Source: Saprospiraceae bacterium
GTDB lineage: Bacteria > Bacteroidota > Bacteroidia > Chitinophagales > Saprospiraceae
Assembly: GCA_019694255.1 (NCBI GenBank)
Contig: JAIBCI010000083.1
Span: 1 to 60,902 of the forward strand
Length of the DNA: 60,902 bases
Direction: 5' to 3'
Shown: piece after piece, positions 8,179 to 16,482 of the stretch
Numbering within the stretch: the first letter of the stretch is position 1
Layout of the letters: every line of letters begins with the position of its first letter
The notes under the pieces: model-generated
Database searches by the model: none
What the model saw: only the letters and a program-made list of their open reading frames with translations
Told to the model about the DNA's origin: nothing
Position numbers and translations under genes: made by a program

Positions 8179-10830
8179 TTATTGATTAGGAATATCTGCT
8201 TTCGTGAATTCATACAGTCTGCTGACCTCTTCTTCCTTATATCGCTGCACCTGTTCGAGTGCATCCGGAACCACATCGCTGCAGATCACGATCAAAGATC
8301 CTTTGACCGCATTTTCGATCGATGCCGTGATCGCTTCTGATTCAGTCCGGTAGACACTCACTTTCTTATTGGGATCGTAAGCATGAATACCCTTCATCAG
8401 CATGTCGATGATCTCCTTTTCAGACCGGCCACGAAGATTCTTATCCTGGCGAATGATAACCTCGTCAAACATGGTGGAAGCCACATAACCAATGCCTTCA
8501 TTATCCTCTGGCCGGCGGTCTCCGATCCCGGCGATGATACCAATTTTGGGATGACCATCCATTTTATCCGTCAGTTTTTTCAATGCGTTCAGGCCGGCCG
8601 GATTATGGGCATAATCCAACATCACATCAAAGTTTTTAAAGTTGAACAGGTTTAGTCTTCCCGGGGTCTGGGCAGGACTAGGGATAAAGCTTTCAAGGGC
8701 GCTGCTGATGTCCTGCAAGGCAAATCCGCGCAGGTAACCCGCGAGAGCTACCGGCAGCACATTCTGTATCATGAAGCTCGCCTTCCCTCCATACGTCAGT
8801 GGCACATTAACCGCTTTGACGATCCGCATTTTCCATTCACCCTTACAGATTGTTATGTATCCGTTTTCATAGAGTGCAGACAGCCCTCCGTTGCGCATGT
8901 GTCTTCTGATCCTTTCATTCTGTTCGTCCATCGAAAAGAGGGCGATATTACAATGGACCCCTGACCTCATGTCGTACACCAGATCATCGTCGGCATTGAG
9001 AATGGCATAACCTTCCGGAAGCACAGATTCTACCACAACCGACTTGACTTTAGCCAACTGCTCTATCGTATGGATTCCTTTCAAACCGAGGTGGTCCGGT
9101 GCAATGTTGGTGACGATGGCGATATCGCAGTTTCTGAATCCAAGACCTGCCCGAAGGATACCTCCGCGTGCGGTCTCCAGTACGGCAAAATTGACCGTCG
9201 GATCCTTCAGCACGAACTCAGCGCTGCCGGGTCCACTGCAATCGCCTGACATCATCAGGTGATTTTGAATATAAATACCGTCTGTGGTGGTATACCCAAC
9301 CGTATAACCCATCAATTTGGCGAGATGTGCCATGAGTCTTGTCGTCGTCGTCTTCCCGTTGGTACCGGTCACCGCCACAATGGGAATACGCGAAGGTGTT
9401 CCCGGCGGATAGAGCATATCGATCACAGGCGCTGCCACATTGCGTGGCAAGCCTTCTGCCGGAGCCAGGTGCATCCTGAAGCCCGGGCCTGCATTGACTT
9501 CAATCACGGCACCTCTTGTTTCTGAGACTGGTTTGCTGATATCTCTGGTTATAAAGTCAATCCCGCAAATATCCAGTCCGATGACCCTGGATATTCTTTC
9601 AGCCATAAAGACGATAGAAGGATGGACCATGTCTGTGACATCTACCGATGTGCCACCGGTGGAGAGATTGGCCGTATCCTTGAGGACAACCGTTCTGCCA
9701 GCCTCCGGAATTGCATCCAGATCAAGCTGCTGGGCCTCCAGCTGTTTCATAGTTATGGTATCAACATTGATACTGGTCAGTACTTTCTCATGGCCGTAAC
9801 CTCTCCTTGGATCAGCATTGACCTGATCAATCAGCGCCCTGACGCTGTGCAGTCCGTCACCTGTGACCTGCGCAGGAAGTCTTTTGGCCGCAGCAACCAT
9901 CCTGTAATTGATCACCAGGATTCTGTAGTCCTCACCGGTAATGTATTGTTCAACAATGACTGAACTGGATATTCTTTTGGCATTCTCCAGTGCCTTGATC
10001 GCCTGTTCGCGGTCTTCGATATTGGTCGTCACCCCTCTTCCATGATTGCCATCGATGGGTTTGATCACCAATGGGAATCCCAGCGATCTGATCGCGTCAT
10101 CCAGCCCGGCCTCAGTGCGGATAATTTCGCCCCGCGGTACGGGGATCTCAGCCTGCTGCAGGAGGTATTTGGTGTCTTCTTTATCACCTGCCAGCTCCAC
10201 ACCAATGCTGGAAGTCTGACTTGTAACGGTAGCCTGAACGCGCTTTTGGTTGCGCCCGTATCCAAGTTGACAAAGGCTATATTTATTCAGCCTGATCCAT
10301 GGTATCCCACGCATTTCAGCTTCTTCGATGATCGAACCTGTACTTGGACCCAACCGGTTGGCTTCACGGAGTTCCCTCATCTCCTGTATGTCTGCTGCCA
10401 GGTCATAGTCAGCTCCATCCACCAATGCCTGGGCGATCCGAACAGCGGAACGGGCGGCAAACTGTCCGACTTTTTCTTCAATATAATCAAACACCACATG
10501 ATAGACGCCCTCTTCGCCGTAACTCCGCGTCCTTCCAAATCCGACCTCCATACCCGCGAGCGACTGAATCTCAAGGGCAATATGCTCAATAACATGGCCC
10601 ATCCAGGTGCCTTCTTCCACCCTTTGATAAAATCCGCCGGGGCTGCCTACCGAACATCGATGCTCATACATACCCGGAAGCAATGTCTGAAGGCGTTGAA
10701 GAAATCCGGGAATACTGTTGGTAGGCTTTTGTTCCAGTGATTCCAGATCCAGGACCATGACGATGAGTTTGTGTCGACGGATTGACCAGTAATTGGGTCC
10801 GCGCATGGTGTTGATTTCCCTGATTCGCAT
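8179..10830 (-). CDS. cphA: Cyanophycin synthetase
   Basis: CphA polymerises L-aspartate and L-arginine into cyanophycin, a nitrogen reserve, using ATP in the cytoplasm. The protein has 883 residues, the usual CphA1 length. The N-terminal CphA domain begins RGPNYWS. An ATP-grasp domain follows at about residues 200-480, with GFPLVIKPIDGNHGRGV, VIEVNAGPG and GTSVDVTD. A Mur-ligase-like domain runs from about 485 to the end, with the P-loop TGTNGKTTT, IAPDHLGLKG and DYAHNPAG. Both catalytic modules look intact. No cyanophycinase (cphB) or isoaspartyl dipeptidase gene is adjacent, so turnover enzymes must lie elsewhere or be absent. The next gene upstream is an unrelated hydrolase transcribed separately, 148 bp away. 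Confidence 0.95.
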   Translation of the reverse strand: MRIREINTMRGPNYWSIRRHKLIVMVLDLESLEQKPTNSIPGFLQRLQTLLPGMYEHRCSVGSPGGFYQRVEEGTWMGHVIEHIALEIQSLAGMEVGFGRTRSYGEEGVYHVVFDYIEEKVGQFAARSAVRIAQALVDGADYDLAADIQEMRELREANRLGPSTGSIIEEAEMRGIPWIRLNKYSLCQLGYGRNQKRVQATVTSQTSSIGVELAGDKEDTKYLLQQAEIPVPRGEIIRTEAGLDDAIRSLGFPLVIKPIDGNHGRGVTTNIEDREQAIKALENAKRISSSVIVEQYITGEDYRILVINYRMVAAAKRLPAQVTGDGLHSVRALIDQVNADPRRGYGHEKVLTSINVDTITMKQLEAQQLDLDAIPEAGRTVVLKDTANLSTGGTSVDVTDMVHPSIVFMAERISRVIGLDICGIDFITRDISKPVSETRGAVIEVNAGPGFRMHLAPAEGLPRNVAAPVIDMLYPPGTPSRIPIVAVTGTNGKTTTTRLMAHLAKLMGYTVGYTTTDGIYIQNHLMMSGDCSGPGSAEFVLKDPTVNFAVLETARGGILRAGLGFRNCDIAIVTNIAPDHLGLKGIHTIEQLAKVKSVVVESVLPEGYAILNADDDLVYDMRSGVHCNIALFSMDEQNERIRRHMRNGGLSALYENGYITICKGEWKMRIVKAVNVPLTYGGKASFMIQNVLPVALAGYLRGFALQDISSALESFIPSPAQTPGRLNLFNFKNFDVMLDYAHNPAGLNALKKLTDKMDGHPKIGIIAGIGDRRPEDNEGIGYVASTMFDEVIIRQDKNLRGRSEKEIIDMLMKGIHAYDPNKKVSVYRTESEAITASIENAVKGSLIVICSDVVPDALEQVQRYKEEEVSRLYEFTKADIPNQ

Positions 10831-10978
10831 GATTTTTCGCTTTTTTAGGATTGTGCGACAAATTAATTCAAAATCACCTTTGCTAGTGCCAAGTGAAGCA
10901 CAAGAAAGTAAGGATTGCCCTCAATGAAGCAGGAGATTGTTTGATGATTATTAAAAAGTAGTCTTAATATGGTACCAA

Positions 10979-11998
10979 CTACTTGTAGAACGACCTGATG
11001 CGTTGCCGCGCATTCTGGCGGACATTCATATAATAAAGATTGAAATCTCCTTTATGGTAATTACGACGCCAGAGGAAGATACTGCCACGAAAATGGGGTT
11101 TGCTGCTCCATAGAATATTGCGGTGTATTTCAGCAGACACCGCACCGACTATCGGAGGCTTACTCATATTGATCACCATTCCGAGATTGGCTTCTTTGCC
11201 GGCTTTTCCCGGCTCACTCGTCCAGGTCAGCGGATTGGTAATGAGTACAGGTAGCTCCTTCTTTAGGTGTCTCGGTTCGGTACCTGACTTAAAAGTCCTC
11301 CAGCTGCAAATGCAGGAGGTCTCATGTTCTTCATGGCACACCTGAAGATATTTGAAAGTTCCTTGAGGTACAGGGAATCCTACGACATAGGCGACCACGA
11401 GTTTGTTCTTCATTTCTTTGTTGTCAAACACTTCTTTCAGCAAACGAATAGCCATTAGGGCACCCTGACTGTGTCCGGCAATGATGATTGGCCTGCCGTT
11501 ATTCCAGTTGTCATAATAATGCAGAAACGCACCATATATATCCTCATACGCCAGGTCATAGGCTTTGCGCGCCGAGGCGGTATCTTTTGTAAAAAAAGAA
11601 TGATAATGTGCCTGCCGGTAACGGGGAGCAAATACCCTCGCTGAGTTATTAAAAATGGATGCCTGGTACCTGATCGAGCCTTCATCGGTTGTTCGGTTGA
11701 CTTCGGCATCATCGAGGTCAGCATTCCATGTCCGGTGTCTCTTGTCGCCAAAATAAGTGGTCGGATGGATAAAAAAGACATCAGCCTCCTCGGGAATATG
11801 ATCAACCTCAGTCCCTGCTGGACTTTCGTCGGCGAGATCTTTTTTAAATGGCAGGCTGGCCCAGTAGTAACTGTTGTTATAATCCGGCAGGCGGTACTTA
11901 ACAGGTGATATGAATGCCCCATGCGGGCGATGTATCGCGCAGGCTGTCAAACACATCAGCAGCATCGGAAGCAGGCGTAAAGCGGTTGGATTAAGCAT
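10979..11998 (-). CDS. DUF3089-family alpha/beta-hydrolase lipoprotein
   Basis: This is a predicted envelope serine hydrolase. The signal peptide ends LTAC (Cys20, lipoprotein). The DUF3089 signature DVFFIHPTTYF appears at about residues 74-83. The nucleophile elbow GHSQG has Ser177, within IIIAGHSQGALMAIRLL. The rest of the alpha/beta-hydrolase fold continues to the C-terminus, where a His-containing segment is expected to complete the triad. The length of 339 residues fits the family. The substrate is unknown; lipase or esterase activity is only a general expectation. The gene lies upstream of cphA on the same strand with a 148-bp gap and no shared function apparent. Confidence 0.85.
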   Translation of the reverse strand: MLNPTALRLLPMLLMCLTACAIHRPHGAFISPVKYRLPDYNNSYYWASLPFKKDLADESPAGTEVDHIPEEADVFFIHPTTYFGDKRHRTWNADLDDAEVNRTTDEGSIRYQASIFNNSARVFAPRYRQAHYHSFFTKDTASARKAYDLAYEDIYGAFLHYYDNWNNGRPIIIAGHSQGALMAIRLLKEVFDNKEMKNKLVVAYVVGFPVPQGTFKYLQVCHEEHETSCICSWRTFKSGTEPRHLKKELPVLITNPLTWTSEPGKAGKEANLGMVINMSKPPIVGAVSAEIHRNILWSSKPHFRGSIFLWRRNYHKGDFNLYYMNVRQNARQRIRSFYK

Positions 11999-12075
11999 TT
12001 AATTGTTTGTTAAGTAAAGGTTTATAATAAGGCTTCGGCTAATTTTGTTGTGTATTTGATGGTTAATCTTTTACT

Positions 12076-13167
12076 TTGATTACTTCAGAAGTTCATGTGC
12101 GTACCGATATCCTTGCCTTCAGTGATGCTGCGCTGCAGCAAGAAATGGAGAAGCTTGGATGGCAGCGATTTCGCAGCGACCAACTCATCTCCTGGCTGTG
12201 GGAACATGGTGTTCGTTCCTTCGAGGAGATGACCAATCTGAGCAAGCAGCAACGACAGGAGCTCAACGAACGATATTACATACCCCGGCTGGTTACGGAC
12301 AAGGTACAATACAGTACGGATGGCACTGTCAAATTTCGCTTTAAGTTGCATGATGGGTATATGATCGAAAGTGTGCTGATTCCGGTTGATGAAGAGGAGC
12401 GGTATACTGTATGTGTTTCATCCCAGGCGGGATGCAGCCTCACCTGCAAATTCTGCGCAACCGGACAAATGGGTTTGTTACGAAACTTAACTGCCTCTGA
12501 AATATTTGACCAGTATACGGAAGTCAACCGCTGTTGTCAGGAACGTTATGGTCGCAAACTGAGTAACATCGTCTTCATGGGGATGGGCGAACCCCTTCTC
12601 AACTACAAGCAGGTGGTCGGAGCGATCCGGCGTCTGAGTTCAGCCAAAGGGCCCGGTCTTTCACCGCGCCGAATGACGGTATCCACTGCAGGTATCGCCA
12701 AAATGATCGTACGTCTGGCTGATGAAGACCTCAAGGTAAATCTCGCATTGTCACTTCATGCTGCCGATGACGATAAGCGATCCACCATGATGCCGATCAA
12801 CGAGTACAATGATCTGCAATCACTCATGTCCGCGTTAAAATATTTCAATCAGAAAACCGGTAACAAAATCAGTTACGAGTACATTGCTTTTGCAGGTTTT
12901 AATGATCAGGCCAGCGATGCGCGCAATCTGGTTCGACTATGTTCGCACTTTCCGGTGATGGTCAACGTTATAGAATACAATCCGGTGCGTGGATCAGACT
13001 ACGAAAAATCATCGGAAGACCAGATTAATCAATTTGCCAAAATGGTGCGGGAACAAGGCGTGATGATTACGGTCCGTAGAAGCCGGGGCAAGGACATTGA
13101 CGCAGCCTGCGGACAACTGGCAAACCAGGAGCAGAACCCTATTTCCAAAACAATTCCAACGTCGTGA
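12076..13167 (+). CDS. rlmN: Dual-specificity 23S rRNA/tRNA adenine-C2 methyltransferase RlmN
   Basis: RlmN is a radical-SAM enzyme that methylates C2 of A2503 in 23S rRNA and A37 in some tRNAs. The 4Fe-4S cluster motif is Cys120-x3-Cys124-x2-Cys127 (CSLTCKFC). The SAM-binding GMGEPL and a conserved C-terminal Cys near residue 345 (DAACGQL) are also seen. The start is uncertain. The reading frame opens with TTG at 12076 and the next candidate is GTG at 12097. No ATG precedes the conserved region, and an in-frame stop at 12064 rules out an earlier start. The stop overlaps the GTG start of the plug-protein gene by 4 bp, suggesting translational coupling. Confidence 0.95.
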   Translation: MITSEVHVRTDILAFSDAALQQEMEKLGWQRFRSDQLISWLWEHGVRSFEEMTNLSKQQRQELNERYYIPRLVTDKVQYSTDGTVKFRFKLHDGYMIESVLIPVDEEERYTVCVSSQAGCSLTCKFCATGQMGLLRNLTASEIFDQYTEVNRCCQERYGRKLSNIVFMGMGEPLLNYKQVVGAIRRLSSAKGPGLSPRRMTVSTAGIAKMIVRLADEDLKVNLALSLHAADDDKRSTMMPINEYNDLQSLMSALKYFNQKTGNKISYEYIAFAGFNDQASDARNLVRLCSHFPVMVNVIEYNPVRGSDYEKSSEDQINQFAKMVREQGVMITVRRSRGKDIDAACGQLANQEQNPISKTIPTS

Positions 13168-14435
13168 ACAATAATCTTTTAACCCTTTGTCTTAGCCTGT
13201 TGCTGACATCAATCGCAGCACAACCTAATCTTGGTTCTATCAGCGGCGTTGACAGTTTATATGATCCGTTGGTACATTCGGCACATTTTAATGACGGCTC
13301 CAATACAGTGGCATTGCCACTCTTTATCATTGATCAGAAGGAGCGCTACTTCTTTGAATTTGATCTGCTGGAAGGCTCTCCAAGACGGCTCTACTATACC
13401 TTTCGATATTATGACCGCAACTGGAATGAATCACCTGTCGATATTCTCGAGATCGTTGATGGCCTCAATGAACTTGAGATCAATCAGTTTCAGACTTCAT
13501 TCAATACATACACCCCTTATGTACATTACAATCTGAGCCTTTTGCCAAGAGCACTCAATTTTAGGCAATCCGGCAATTACCTGTTGGTAGTATATGATCA
13601 GGAAAGTAATATTTATCTTACCCGCAAAATTTATATCACTACACCACTGTTTACTTCGACCATCAATTTTATTCAGCCGACGGACCCAAGAAAAATCAGC
13701 ACACATCAAAGCCTGAGCGTAGTCATTAACTCGGCTAATTACAATGTCATCGATGTCAAGAAGGAAGTACAGCTGGAAGTAATTCAGAACGGCAATACAG
13801 AGAACCGAATTATTCTGAATGAACCATTGTTTTTTTCTGGCAATAATCTGCGCTTTACCAAAGTGGATGCAATCCAGTTTCCTGCCGGCAAAGAATTTCA
13901 CAGTGTTGACATACGTTCAATTCAACGCAAGGGTCCTGGTGTACGTTATTGGGATGAGGAAAAAGGTGAATTTCACTGTTACGCCTACACGGACGTCATG
14001 CGCAGAGAAAAAAATTACCTGCTGACTTTTGATTACAACGGCAAAATCGCTTATACTTCTTCTGATGTTCCCCTCGAATTTGCAAGGACAAGAAGTGAAT
14101 ATGTGTATCTGCATTTATCGCTGGCATCTCCTGAAAAACTGGACAAGGATGTCTATGTCTTTGGACAGATTTCGGACTGGAAAATAAAAGATGAATTCAA
14201 AATGACCTATGATCCTGCAACGAAAATGTACAAGACAAAAGTTTATGTCAAAAATGCATGGGTTGACTACGCCTACGTTACGCTTGACGATCATCTCAAA
14301 GCTGATTTATCAGAAATAGACGGCGACTGGTCTGATGCGGAAAACGATTACTTCATACTTTGCTATTACCGGCCTTTCGGAGGAAGATTCGATAATCTCA
14401 TGCTGGGAAATAAAATCAATTCAAACAGAAACTAA
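13164..14435 (+). CDS. Type IX secretion system plug protein (DUF5103 family)
   Basis: This is an exported protein of 423 residues with an N-terminal signal peptide ending around IAA-Q. The sequence matches the DUF5103 family, now called T9SS plug. In Flavobacterium this protein closes the periplasmic side of the SprA translocon when no substrate is engaged. Visible features include the conserved N-terminal beta-sandwich (YTFRYYDRNWNESP, YVHYNLSLLP) and a C-terminal E-set-like domain (VYVFGQISDWKI, MYKTKVYVKNAWVDYAYV). It starts with GTG overlapping the rlmN stop, and its own stop overlaps the ATG of the TolC-like gene by 1 bp. The many T9SS cargo genes in the window fit this assignment. Confidence 0.85.
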   Translation: MNNNLLTLCLSLLLTSIAAQPNLGSISGVDSLYDPLVHSAHFNDGSNTVALPLFIIDQKERYFFEFDLLEGSPRRLYYTFRYYDRNWNESPVDILEIVDGLNELEINQFQTSFNTYTPYVHYNLSLLPRALNFRQSGNYLLVVYDQESNIYLTRKIYITTPLFTSTINFIQPTDPRKISTHQSLSVVINSANYNVIDVKKEVQLEVIQNGNTENRIILNEPLFFSGNNLRFTKVDAIQFPAGKEFHSVDIRSIQRKGPGVRYWDEEKGEFHCYAYTDVMRREKNYLLTFDYNGKIAYTSSDVPLEFARTRSEYVYLHLSLASPEKLDKDVYVFGQISDWKIKDEFKMTYDPATKMYKTKVYVKNAWVDYAYVTLDDHLKADLSEIDGDWSDAENDYFILCYYRPFGGRFDNLMLGNKINSNRN

Positions 14436-15877
14436 TGTTGACAAGAAAAAATTCCACCACTTTTTTGCTCTCTCTACTTTTTTTATTGTCAGGAAAATTA
14501 AATTTTCTTTTTGCACAGGAAGTATGGAGCCTGGAAAAATGCATTGAACGTGGCATTGAAAAAAACCTTGGATTGAAAAGCACGGAACTTGGGCTGCAGA
14601 ACAAGATGGTGTCTCTGCGGGAAGCCAGATTACAGCAACTGCCAACACTCAATGCCAGCGTCAATTACGGGCTGAGTATCGGAAGAAATATTGATCCGAC
14701 CACCAATGCTTTTGTTACGCAGAATATTCTATTTGGAAACTATGGTATCAGTGCCGGATTGCCAGTATACCAGGGTGGATTTGTTCAAAATAATATTAAG
14801 TACAACAGGGCACTGACCGAGGCCAGCGCCAGAGATTATGAACAAGCTGTCAATGACCTCAGCCTGAACATTGCAGGTCTTTATCTCAGCGTCCTTCTTG
14901 CAGATGAGCGCGTGGAAATCAGCCGTAAAAATCTGGAGACGGTGACTGCGCAACGTAAAAATATGGAACGGCTGGTGGAGATTGGATCCAGGGCCGCCGC
15001 CGATGCACTGGAGATCAATGCGCAGGAAGCACGTGCTGAGCAAACGCTCATCAGTGCACAGAATAATGCAGAGCAGGCACGATTACAGTTAAGACAACAA
15101 CTCAGGCTCGAATCTACTGCTGCGCTCGTGCTGCAACGACCTGATGAAGCCTCCTTCCGCAATATTGAAAATGAATCCTATACCGCTGAACAACTCTATC
15201 AGATCGCACTCGGCAATCAACCTGGTATTCAGTCGGCCGAGCGCAATGTCATGGCCGCAGACATACAGAAGAATATGGCCCGGGCCGCTTATTTTCCGAG
15301 AATCAGTGCCTTCGGCAACATCAATTCCAGATATTCTGACGCAGCCAAGACGCCCACTACTTTTTCCGATCGGCTCGATTCCATCAGCGGAAATTTCAAT
15401 GGCGTACCGGTCACTTTTGAATTTGTCAACAAGGTTCCTGCGGACTATAAGACCATCTCATTCAAGGAACAGTTCAAGCAGTTTATTGGATACAATTTCG
15501 GTCTGGGTGCCAGTGTCCCCATCTTTAACGCTTTCAATGCACGCACCAGCGTCCAGCGTGCTCAAATAGGCAAGAGTCAGGCTGAGTTGGCGCTTGAGAC
15601 ACGCAAGGAAAATCTGAGACTGCAGGTGAGCCAGGCGGTGGCCAATGTCAAAGCGGCCATCAAAGAATTTGATGCCGCCAAAAAATCATACGACGTAACC
15701 CGTCTTGTCAGTGAAAACACACAAAAGAAATTTGAGATCGGTTCTGCCAACAGTTTCGAACTCACCACTTCACAGAATAATTACGCTGCAGCACAGAATT
15801 CGCTGGTGATTGCCAAGTACGATCTGCTCTTCAAGCAGAAGATCCTTGATCTTTATGCCGGCAAAAAGATCCGGTAA
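14435..15877 (+). CDS. TolC-family outer membrane efflux protein
   Basis: This is a predicted outer-membrane channel of 480 residues for a tripartite efflux or type I export system. A signal peptide ends at LFA-Q (residue 27). Two OEP repeats follow, with the usual start W-S-L-x-x-C-I-x-x-G and long helical stretches rich in Ala, Gln and Glu (for example residues 150-230 and 380-470). The start codon overlaps the stop of the plug-protein gene by one base, so the three genes from rlmN form one unit. No membrane-fusion protein or inner-membrane pump gene follows, so its partner is elsewhere. Family assignment is firm and the transported substrate unknown. Confidence 0.92.
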   Translation: MLTRKNSTTFLLSLLFLLSGKLNFLFAQEVWSLEKCIERGIEKNLGLKSTELGLQNKMVSLREARLQQLPTLNASVNYGLSIGRNIDPTTNAFVTQNILFGNYGISAGLPVYQGGFVQNNIKYNRALTEASARDYEQAVNDLSLNIAGLYLSVLLADERVEISRKNLETVTAQRKNMERLVEIGSRAAADALEINAQEARAEQTLISAQNNAEQARLQLRQQLRLESTAALVLQRPDEASFRNIENESYTAEQLYQIALGNQPGIQSAERNVMAADIQKNMARAAYFPRISAFGNINSRYSDAAKTPTTFSDRLDSISGNFNGVPVTFEFVNKVPADYKTISFKEQFKQFIGYNFGLGASVPIFNAFNARTSVQRAQIGKSQAELALETRKENLRLQVSQAVANVKAAIKEFDAAKKSYDVTRLVSENTQKKFEIGSANSFELTTSQNNYAAAQNSLVIAKYDLLFKQKILDLYAGKKIR

Positions 15878-16429
15878 GCTAAATAAAATCACTTTAAATG
15901 TCTATTGCATTTGACTTTCCCTTTGCGCTTAGTCAATGCTAATTAGGTATTAATAATTCATCAGAGAAGAAATCATAGTTTTTGATAATTAACTTATGGC
16001 TCAGCGGTCGCCGTTACTAGTTGATAATACAATAGTTGGAGTCTATTTACTCTACGTCAGGAATAATTAGAATCAATACATCCTTAAAGTATTTGTTCCT
16101 TAAGCATATTTTTTATGCCTGTTGCCTTCAGGGGGCTCTATTTTTACTAATCTGTTTGTTGATCTTCTGAATTATTTTTGGCAACAGTTATTGGTATGCA
16201 CTTCTATACTAAATTTTTGCCAAGTACTGATTCTTTAAAGTTGGTGGAAGTAGTAAGCGATTGTTGGTGCTGTGATAAGAACAACATGTAACCATTTTTC
16301 AATTTGCTTCATGCATGTTTAGAATACGATGAAGAAATTGCGTGCAATTTCGCTCATTGTAATAAGATGATCTTTGTCAACTGTGGTAAGCAATAGAAAA
16401 AAGGGTTTGCAAAAAATTATTCTACAATA
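15878..16429. other. Intergenic region of about 550 bp without recognised gene
   Basis: Between the TolC-like stop and the terminator of the M36 gene no ORF with a plausible protein is seen. The only structure noted is a short inverted repeat GAAATTGC (16334-16341) / GCAATTTC (16344-16351) of doubtful meaning. Confidence 0.5.
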
Positions 16430-16464
16430 ATAAAGGGTTGTCGTTATGCACGACAACCCTTTAT
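16430..16464 (-). terminator. Terminator hairpin after the M36 protease gene
   Basis: A 14-bp perfect stem ATAAAGGGTTGTCG (16430-16443) / CGACAACCCTTTAT (16451-16464) with a 7-nt loop, 18 bp after the protease stop. The minus strand downstream is AT-rich but lacks a clean T-run. Confidence 0.8.
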
Positions 16465-16482
16465 CCTTTCTGATGATTAATT

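Noticed and set aside
10042-10740. Long plus-strand ORF (232 aa) opposite cphA
   Set aside because: It is antisense to the strongly conserved cyanophycin synthetase and its protein has no signal, motif or family resemblance.
8179-11998. Cyanophycin operon including a degradation enzyme
   Set aside because: The neighbour at 10979 is a DUF3089 hydrolase lipoprotein, not cyanophycinase, and is separated by 148 bp.
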